Assembly (NCBI GenBank): GCA_031554275.1
Contig: JAVBKB010000032.1
Span: 1-29,848 of the forward strand
Reading direction: 5' to 3'
From: JAVBKB01 sp031554275
GTDB taxonomy: Bacteria; Bacillota; Bacilli; JARBTR01
Length of the DNA stretch: 29,848 bases
This document shows positions 24,059 to 29,848 of the stretch, one piece after another; position 1 is the first letter of the stretch; every line of letters begins with the position of its first letter. Position numbers and translations under genes: made by a program. The notes under the pieces are model-generated. The model saw only the letters and a list, made by a program, of their open reading frames with translations, made no database searches and was not told the DNA's origin.

Positions 24059-25168
24059 ATGTTTCTAAAGCAGCTGAGATTAACAAATTTTCGTAACTAT
24101 CAGCATCTTAGTTGTGATTTTGATAATAAGGTTCATTTGTTTATTGGCGAAAATGCACAAGGAAAAACCAATATTCTCGAGGCTATTTATACACTCGCAT
24201 TGGCTAAGTCTCATCGTACCTCTTCAGATAAAGAATTAATTACTTGGGAAGAAGATTTCGCCAAAATAGAAGGAACAATTGAAAAAAGAAATATAGCAGT
24301 TCCTTTAGAAATTATTGTTTCTAACAAAGGGAAAAAAGCGCGAGTTAATCATATTGAGCAGAAACGCTTGAGCGACTATGTTGGTCATTTGAATGTGGTT
24401 ATGTTTGCACCAGAAGATTTGGATATTGTTAAAGGATTGCCACAGATTAGAAGACGTTTTCTCGATATGGAGATTGGGCAGGTTTCGCCAATTTATTTAT
24501 ATGATATGAGTCAATATCAAAAGGTTTTACAACAAAGAAATGCGTTGCTCAAGCAACTTCATTTGACAAGAAGTAATGACTACTCTGTGTTAGCTGTTTT
24601 GACAGATCAACTTGTAGAGTATGGCGCCAAAATTATTGTCAAACGATTGAAGTTCTTGAAAATACTCGAGCAGAGAGCAAGAGAAATTCATCTTGGTATT
24701 TCTCATCAGAGGGATCAATTACAAATTAGTTACCAATCTTCAATAGATGTATCAGAATCCGACGATTTGACCAAAATAGTAGTTCACTATAAGGAAAAAT
24801 TCGATAAAATAGTACAAAAGGAAATTGATAGAGGGACTACAATTGTGGGTCCTCATCGGGATGATTTGCGTTTCGATGTCAATGGAAAAGATGTTGGATC
24901 ATTTGGGTCTCAGGGTCAGCAGAGAACAACTGCATTATCCTTGAAGTTAGCTGAAATAGAATTGATTTATGATGAAATTGGTGAGTATCCAGTTTTACTT
25001 TTGGATGATGTATTGTCAGAACTTGATCATAATCGCCAATCTCATTTGCTTGAGACGATACAAGGAAAGGTGCAAACCTTTATTACAACGACAAGTATTG
25101 AAGGTATTCATCATGATACATTGCTTCAAGCAGAAAAATTTAGCGTAGTTAATGGTATAATAGAATAA
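24059..25168 (+). CDS. recF: DNA replication and repair protein RecF
   Basis: RecF is an SMC-like ATPase that helps RecOR load RecA at gaps. The 369-aa protein starts MFLKQLRLTNFRNYQHL, has Walker A GENAQGKTN near residue 30, the GPHRDDL motif, the signature GSQGQQRTTALSLKLAE and Walker B PVLLLDDVLSELD. GAGG lies 7 nt before the ATG. A TATAAT with an extended TG (25153-25161) near its 3' end may be the gyrB promoter. Confidence 0.96.
   Translation: MFLKQLRLTNFRNYQHLSCDFDNKVHLFIGENAQGKTNILEAIYTLALAKSHRTSSDKELITWEEDFAKIEGTIEKRNIAVPLEIIVSNKGKKARVNHIEQKRLSDYVGHLNVVMFAPEDLDIVKGLPQIRRRFLDMEIGQVSPIYLYDMSQYQKVLQQRNALLKQLHLTRSNDYSVLAVLTDQLVEYGAKIIVKRLKFLKILEQRAREIHLGISHQRDQLQISYQSSIDVSESDDLTKIVVHYKEKFDKIVQKEIDRGTTIVGPHRDDLRFDVNGKDVGSFGSQGQQRTTALSLKLAEIELIYDEIGEYPVLLLDDVLSELDHNRQSHLLETIQGKVQTFITTTSIEGIHHDTLLQAEKFSVVNGIIE
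25153..25161 (+). promoter_or_regulatory. Possible extended -10 promoter for gyrBA
   Basis: TGGTATAAT fits an extended -10, about 47 bp before the gyrB start and inside the last codons of recF. No good -35 is present. Confidence 0.4.
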
Positions 25169-25207
25169 GACATAATTTGAAGTATCTATAAATCTAAGGA
25201 GCAAATC

Positions 25208-27169
25208 ATGACAATAGATCAACGAGAAACAAACGGACAAACTTATGATGAGAATCAGATTCAAGTACTTGAGGGTCTTGAGGCTGTTCGAAAAAGACCT
25301 GGTATGTATATCGGTTCCACAAGTAGTAGAGGTCTTCATCATCTAGTGTGGGAAATTGTTGATAATAGTATCGATGAGGCCTTAGCTGGATATTGTACCG
25401 ATATTAGTGTCATTATTGAGAAAGACAATAGTATTACTGTGATCGATAATGGTCGTGGTATTCCAGTTGGTATGCACAAAACAGGTCGTCCTACATTAGA
25501 GGTAATTCTTACGGTTCTACATGCAGGCGGAAAGTTTGATGGCGGTGGTTACAAGGTTTCAGGAGGACTTCACGGAGTTGGTGCATCTGTTGTTAATGCA
25601 CTTTCTAAGCAAATGAATGTTACTGTGTATCGTGATGGAAAGATTCATGAGCAGACTTTTGAGCGTGGTGAACCAGTTGCAGATATGAAGATTACTGGTG
25701 ACACTGAGCGGACAGGAACAACGACTCACTTTATTCCTGATGATCAAATTTTTACAGAAACGATTGAATACGATTTTGAAATATTATCTTCTCGAATTAG
25801 AGAGTTAGCCTTTTTGAATCGTGGACTTAGGATAACAATTGAAGATTTGCGACCTGAAGGTAAGAAGAAAGATTTCTACTATGAAGGTGGTATTGTTTCT
25901 TATGTAGAACATTTAAATCGTTCAAAAACAGCCTTACATGATGCGCCAATCTTCGTTTCGGGAGAATCTGAGATCGAGATTCGTGAGAAAGACCATATGA
26001 GAAAAGGGGTTGTTTCTGTTGAAGTTGCCATGCAGTACAATGATGGCTATTCGAACATCCTCCTTTCCTTTGCTAATAATATTCACACACATGAAGGCGG
26101 AACACATGAGATGGGCTTTAAGAATGCCCTAACGCGTGTCATTAATGATTATGCAAGAAAAAATGGTCTACTGAAGGACAATGATACAAATTTAACAGGT
26201 GAAGATGTAAGAGAAGGATTAACAGCAGTTGTATCCGTAAAGCATCCCGATCCTCAATTTGAGGGACAAACCAAGACAAAATTGGGTAATTCAGAGGTAA
26301 GGGGAATCACTGATTCTATTTTCGCTGATCAATTAGAACGCTTTCTACTTGAGAATCCTCCCATTGCTAAGCGATTGATAGAAAAGGGTTTAATGGCTGC
26401 AAGAGCAAGAGATGCTGCTAAGAAAGCTCGAGAATTAACTCGTCGTAAGGGAGCTTTGGAGATTACAGGTCTACCAGGTAAATTGGCAGATTGTTCATCA
26501 AAAGATCCATCTGAAAGCGAATTGTATGTTGTTGAGGGTGACTCAGCAGGTGGTTCTGCCAAACAAGGTCGAGATCGTCACTTCCAAGCAATTCTACCGC
26601 TTCGCGGAAAAATTATAAATGTTGAAAAGGCTAGATTAGACAAAATTCTTGCCAATAACGAAATTCGTGCGATCATTACTGCACTTGGTTGTGGTATAGG
26701 TGAAGAATTTGATATAGAAAAAGCACGCTATCACAAAATTGTCATTATGACTGATGCAGATGTTGATGGTGCACATATCCGAACTTTATTGTTAACTTTT
26801 TTCTATCGTTATATGCGTCAAGTGATTGATAGTGGCTATGTTTATATCGCACAGCCACCATTATTTAAAGTTTCACAAGGTAAGAATGTACAATATGCTT
26901 ATAATGATCGTGAATTAGTAAAACTGCTTGAAGAGATGTCATCGAGCTCTAAACCGGGAATTCAGCGATATAAAGGATTAGGCGAGATGAATGCAACTCA
27001 GCTTTGGGAGACAACCATGGATCCTAGTGTGAGAACGTTACTTCAGGTTACATTACAAGATGCTATTGAAGCAGATGAGACTTTTGAAACCTTAATGGGT
27101 GATAAAGTTGAACCACGCAGAATTTTTATCGAAGAAAATGCGATCTATGTAAAGAATTTGGATGTCTAA
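25208..27169 (+). CDS. gyrB: DNA gyrase subunit B
   Basis: GyrB is the ATPase subunit of gyrase. The 653-aa protein has the GHKL ATPase (EIVDNSIDEALAGYC, DNGRGIPVGMHK, SGGLHGVGASVVNALS), the transducer domain, and the TOPRIM domain (VVEGDSAGGSAKQGRDR with EGD, then MTDADVDGAHIRTLL). It ends with the typical RRIFIEENAIYVKNLDV. AAGGAG precedes the ATG. It is 12 bp from the small membrane gene and is co-transcribed with it and probably gyrA. Confidence 0.98.
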   Translation: MTIDQRETNGQTYDENQIQVLEGLEAVRKRPGMYIGSTSSRGLHHLVWEIVDNSIDEALAGYCTDISVIIEKDNSITVIDNGRGIPVGMHKTGRPTLEVILTVLHAGGKFDGGGYKVSGGLHGVGASVVNALSKQMNVTVYRDGKIHEQTFERGEPVADMKITGDTERTGTTTHFIPDDQIFTETIEYDFEILSSRIRELAFLNRGLRITIEDLRPEGKKKDFYYEGGIVSYVEHLNRSKTALHDAPIFVSGESEIEIREKDHMRKGVVSVEVAMQYNDGYSNILLSFANNIHTHEGGTHEMGFKNALTRVINDYARKNGLLKDNDTNLTGEDVREGLTAVVSVKHPDPQFEGQTKTKLGNSEVRGITDSIFADQLERFLLENPPIAKRLIEKGLMAARARDAAKKARELTRRKGALEITGLPGKLADCSSKDPSESELYVVEGDSAGGSAKQGRDRHFQAILPLRGKIINVEKARLDKILANNEIRAIITALGCGIGEEFDIEKARYHKIVIMTDADVDGAHIRTLLLTFFYRYMRQVIDSGYVYIAQPPLFKVSQGKNVQYAYNDRELVKLLEEMSSSSKPGIQRYKGLGEMNATQLWETTMDPSVRTLLQVTLQDAIEADETFETLMGDKVEPRRIFIEENAIYVKNLDV

Positions 27170-27181
27170 GGGGTTTTAATC

Positions 27182-27364
27182 ATGCAATTGTTATTAAATA
27201 TTGCATTGATTTGTATCATCATTTCAGCAAGCATATTTACTTACTCGTACTTGAAAGCTAGAAAAGACCGGGATTTCAAAAAAATGTTTAGAGTGAATTT
27301 GTTGGGATTGAGCTTGATTTTTATTGGACTTATTCTTCAAGTAGCTTATTATTTTTATAAATAA
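27182..27364 (+). CDS. 60-aa small membrane protein between gyrB and gyrA
   Basis: A small ORF with AAGGGG 8 nt before its ATG starts 12 bp after gyrB. The protein has two hydrophobic helices (about 4-23 and 40-58) joined by a strongly basic loop (KARKDRDFKKMFRVN). It ends YYFYK. I do not recognise a family. The tight spacing and RBS make expression with gyrB likely. The function is unknown; a link with the gyrase operon may be positional only. Confidence 0.75.
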   Translation: MQLLLNIALICIIISASIFTYSYLKARKDRDFKKMFRVNLLGLSLIFIGLILQVAYYFYK

Positions 27365-27488
27365 ATTTGCAAGCTCTGTTAGAAACACATTTATTAGAGA
27401 GATTGGATGCAATGGAATCCGACGACTCTGAGGAATGAAATTGACTCATACATGTTTTAAACCTTACGTTTTGGAAAGAGGACAAACT

Positions 27489-29848
27489 ATGTCAGAAATA
27501 CAACCACGTGTGAAAGAAATAAACATTAGTAAGGAAATGCGAACCTCATTTCTAGATTACGCTATGAGTGTTATCGTTTCTCGGGCATTGCCAGATGTAC
27601 GCGATGGATTGAAACCTGTGCATCGTCGTATCTTATATGCAATGAATGACCTTGGAATGACTTCTGATAAGGCCTACAAAAAATCTGCACGTATCGTAGG
27701 AGAAGTTATCGGTAAGTACCATCCACATGGTGATAGTGCGGTATACGAGACGATGGTGCGTATGGCGCAGGACTTTAACTATCGCTATATGTTGGTTGAT
27801 GGTCATGGGAATTTCGGTTCAGTAGATGGCGATTCCGCTGCTGCCATGCGTTATACAGAGGCACGTATGTCCAAGATTTCAATGGAACTGATCCGCGATA
27901 TCAATAAGGACACTGTTAATTACCGTGATAATTATGATGGTTCAGAAAGAGAGCCGGAAGTAATGCCAGCAAGATTTCCAAACCTGTTGGTTAATGGTTC
28001 TACAGGAATTGCGGTCGGGATGGCAACCAATATACCTCCGCATCAGCTTGGTGAGATCATAGATGGGGTTTTGGCAATCAGCAGAAATGCAGAGATTACG
28101 ATCCCTGAATTAATGGAATATATTCCTGGACCTGATTTCCCTACAGCAGGGAAGATCTATGGCAAAAGTGGTATTCGTCGTGCTTATGAAACAGGCCGTG
28201 GTTCAGTGATCATGCGGGCTACGCATGAAATAGAAGAGCGATCTAATGGGCGCTTTACAATTGTAATTAATGAAATTCCTTACCAAGTGAATAAAGCGAA
28301 TCTTATTGAGCGAATTGCCGATTTAGTTCGTGAGAAAATCCTTGAAGGAATTTCGGATCTTCGTGATGAATCAGATCGAAATGGTATGCGTATTGTTATC
28401 GAGTTAAAGCGTGAAGCTAATATTGATGTAATTCTAAATAAGTTATATAAACATACTGCTTTGCAATCAAGCTTTGGGATTAATTTGCTGGCACTTGTTG
28501 ACGGGCAGCCAAAGGTACTGAATCTTAAGGAATGCTTATCACATTACTTAGAGCATCAGAAAGTTATTATTCGTCGCCGAACTGAATTTGATTTGTCTAA
28601 GGCAGAAGCGCGTGCTCATATTTTGGAGGGTCTCCGCATTGCACTGGATCACATTGATGCCATCATTGCTTTGATTCGTGCATCGAAAACTGACGAAGAG
28701 GCGCGTAATGGGTTGATGTCTCAGTTTAATCTTTCTGAGAAGCAAGCTCAGGCCATTCTAGACATGCGTTTAAGACGTTTAACAGGTCTCGAACGAAATA
28801 AGATTGAAGAAGAGTATCAAGGGTTGATTAGACTTATTGCGGAATTGAAAGCTATTTTGTCTGATGAAGAGAAATTAGTGCAAATTATTCGTGATGAGCT
28901 AACAGAGATTAAGGAACGTTTCAATGATAAACGTCGCACAGAAATTATTTCTGCAGGACTTGAGTCACTTGAAGATGAGGATTTAATCCCTGTTGAAAAT
29001 ATTGTGGTAACCTTGACGAAGAATGGTTACATCAAGCGTCTTCCAGCTAATACATATCGTAGCCAAAGACGTGGTGGACGAGGTATTCAGGGAATGAGCA
29101 CCAATGACGATGATTTCGTTGAGCAATTGGTTTCAACCTCTACTCATGACACCATACTATTCTTCACTAATCTTGGTAAAGTGTACCGTCTTAGAGGGTT
29201 TGAGTTGCCTGAGTTTGGGCGAACAGCCAAGGGGATTCCGATTATAAATAAACTTAACCTTGACCCTGGCGAGCTAGTCAATGCCATGATCCCTGTGAAA
29301 GAATTTTCTGAAGACTCGTTCTTATTCTTCACTACAAGACATGGTATTTCCAAACGTTGTTCATTGTCTGCGTTTGCAAACATTCGTCAGAATGGATTAA
29401 TTGCAGTCGGATTAAAGGATAACGATGAACTGATTTCGGTTAAATTAACGGATGGTGGAAGCCACATAATTATCGGTACTCAGAACGGGTTGTTAATCCG
29501 TTTCGATGAGAATGACATTCGCTGCATGGGTCGAACTGCAGCTGGAGTTAGAGGAATCCGGTTAAAGGGAACCGACATCGTAGTTGGTGTTGATATTCTC
29601 AAACCAGGTGAAAAAATTCTAACTGTCACTCGGAAGGGTTATGGTAAGTTAACAAATGAAGCAGAATATAGACTTCAAAACCGTGGCGGATCGGGAATTC
29701 TCACTTGCCGAGTAACGGATAAGAATGGCCCAGTGGTGGCTGTGCAAACTGTTTCAGGTGAGGAAGATTTAATGATTGTCACAGCAGGCGGCGTGATTAT
29801 TCGTATGGATATTGCGACAATCTCTACTTTCGGTCGAAACTCACAAGG
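27489..29848 (+). CDS. gyrA: DNA gyrase subunit A (partial, C-terminus beyond window)
   Basis: GyrA cuts and rejoins DNA in the gyrase heterotetramer. The window holds the first 786 codons of an expected 820-850. It starts MSEIQPRVKEINISKEMRTS. The quinolone-resistance region HGDSAVYETMVRMAQ shows Ser83 and Glu87 (E. coli numbering), the wild-type residues for Gram-positives. The catalytic Tyr122 lies in RYTEARM. The coiled-coil region follows, then the C-terminal beta-pinwheel with a GyrA-box-like RRGGRGIQGMST. The 124-bp gap before it has no clear promoter. Confidence 0.97.
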   Translation, partial: MSEIQPRVKEINISKEMRTSFLDYAMSVIVSRALPDVRDGLKPVHRRILYAMNDLGMTSDKAYKKSARIVGEVIGKYHPHGDSAVYETMVRMAQDFNYRYMLVDGHGNFGSVDGDSAAAMRYTEARMSKISMELIRDINKDTVNYRDNYDGSEREPEVMPARFPNLLVNGSTGIAVGMATNIPPHQLGEIIDGVLAISRNAEITIPELMEYIPGPDFPTAGKIYGKSGIRRAYETGRGSVIMRATHEIEERSNGRFTIVINEIPYQVNKANLIERIADLVREKILEGISDLRDESDRNGMRIVIELKREANIDVILNKLYKHTALQSSFGINLLALVDGQPKVLNLKECLSHYLEHQKVIIRRRTEFDLSKAEARAHILEGLRIALDHIDAIIALIRASKTDEEARNGLMSQFNLSEKQAQAILDMRLRRLTGLERNKIEEEYQGLIRLIAELKAILSDEEKLVQIIRDELTEIKERFNDKRRTEIISAGLESLEDEDLIPVENIVVTLTKNGYIKRLPANTYRSQRRGGRGIQGMSTNDDDFVEQLVSTSTHDTILFFTNLGKVYRLRGFELPEFGRTAKGIPIINKLNLDPGELVNAMIPVKEFSEDSFLFFTTRHGISKRCSLSAFANIRQNGLIAVGLKDNDELISVKLTDGGSHIIIGTQNGLLIRFDENDIRCMGRTAAGVRGIRLKGTDIVVGVDILKPGEKILTVTRKGYGKLTNEAEYRLQNRGGSGILTCRVTDKNGPVVAVQTVSGEEDLMIVTAGGVIIRMDIATISTFGRNSQ

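Noticed and set aside
27407..27460. 17-codon ORF in the gyrA leader
   Set aside because: No convincing RBS and no sequence features; probably chance.
27441..27469. TTGACT as the -35 of a gyrA promoter
   Set aside because: The hexamer 17 bp downstream (TTACGT) is a poor -10, so a promoter cannot be supported.

Overview
The window is an origin-of-replication segment of a low-GC Gram-positive chromosome, most likely an order Lactobacillales member (Carnobacteriaceae- or Aerococcaceae-like; the genus is not claimed). Evidence: the gene order rpmH/rnpA/yidC/jag - oriC - dnaA/dnaN/yaaA/recF/gyrB/gyrA; a walRKHIJ-htrA-(CxxH/CxxC protein)-rlmH cluster; a WalK with two membrane segments and an extracellular domain (unlike streptococci); strong AGGAGG-type ribosome binding sites; and frequent TTG starts. 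No rRNA, tRNA or CRISPR array was seen.

Layout. (1) 1-1086: an IS481-family insertion sequence whose left inverted repeat starts at base 1; its transposase has one frameshift. (2) 1231-4955 (+): serC, serA and a DUF1015 gene, a serine-biosynthesis group. (3) 4956-5666: a 22-bp perfect palindrome, a 4 x 14-bp tandem repeat and a decayed Imm8-like immunity gene. (4) 5667-8103 (-): a GNAT acetyltransferase, tadA and an XRE/TPR regulator of RNPP type. Divergent from the regulator is a complete miniature transcription unit (promoter, RBS, 22-codon ORF, terminator), a candidate signalling peptide. (5) 8542-16255 (+): walR, walK, walH, walI, walJ, htrA, a 59-aa CxxH/CxxC protein and rlmH. (6) 16327-16932 (-): a membrane-anchored thermonuclease-like protein; 17026-18199 (+): msrA and a GyrI-like protein. 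(7) 18295-20532 (-): rpmH, rnpA, yidC, jag, with a terminator-like hairpin between rpmH and rnpA. (8) 20605-22563: oriC, with a degenerate 22-bp repeat array, nine DnaA boxes upstream of dnaA, more boxes downstream, and a DnaA-trio-like unwinding element before dnaN. (9) 22582-29848 (+): dnaN, yaaA, recF, gyrB, a 60-aa two-helix membrane protein, and gyrA, which runs off the window.

How it fits together. DnaA, its boxes, DnaN, RecF and gyrase form the replication-initiation block. RnpA, RpmH, YidC and Jag link RNA processing, the ribosome, membrane insertion and cell elongation. WalRKHIJ controls cell-wall homeostasis, with HtrA as envelope quality control. The wal cluster and serCA point toward the origin, so the leftward fork meets them head-on. 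The most novel candidates are the regulator/mini-ORF pair at 7117-8263, the repeat array at 20605-20716, and the unrelated 14-15-bp tandem arrays in three intergenic gaps.
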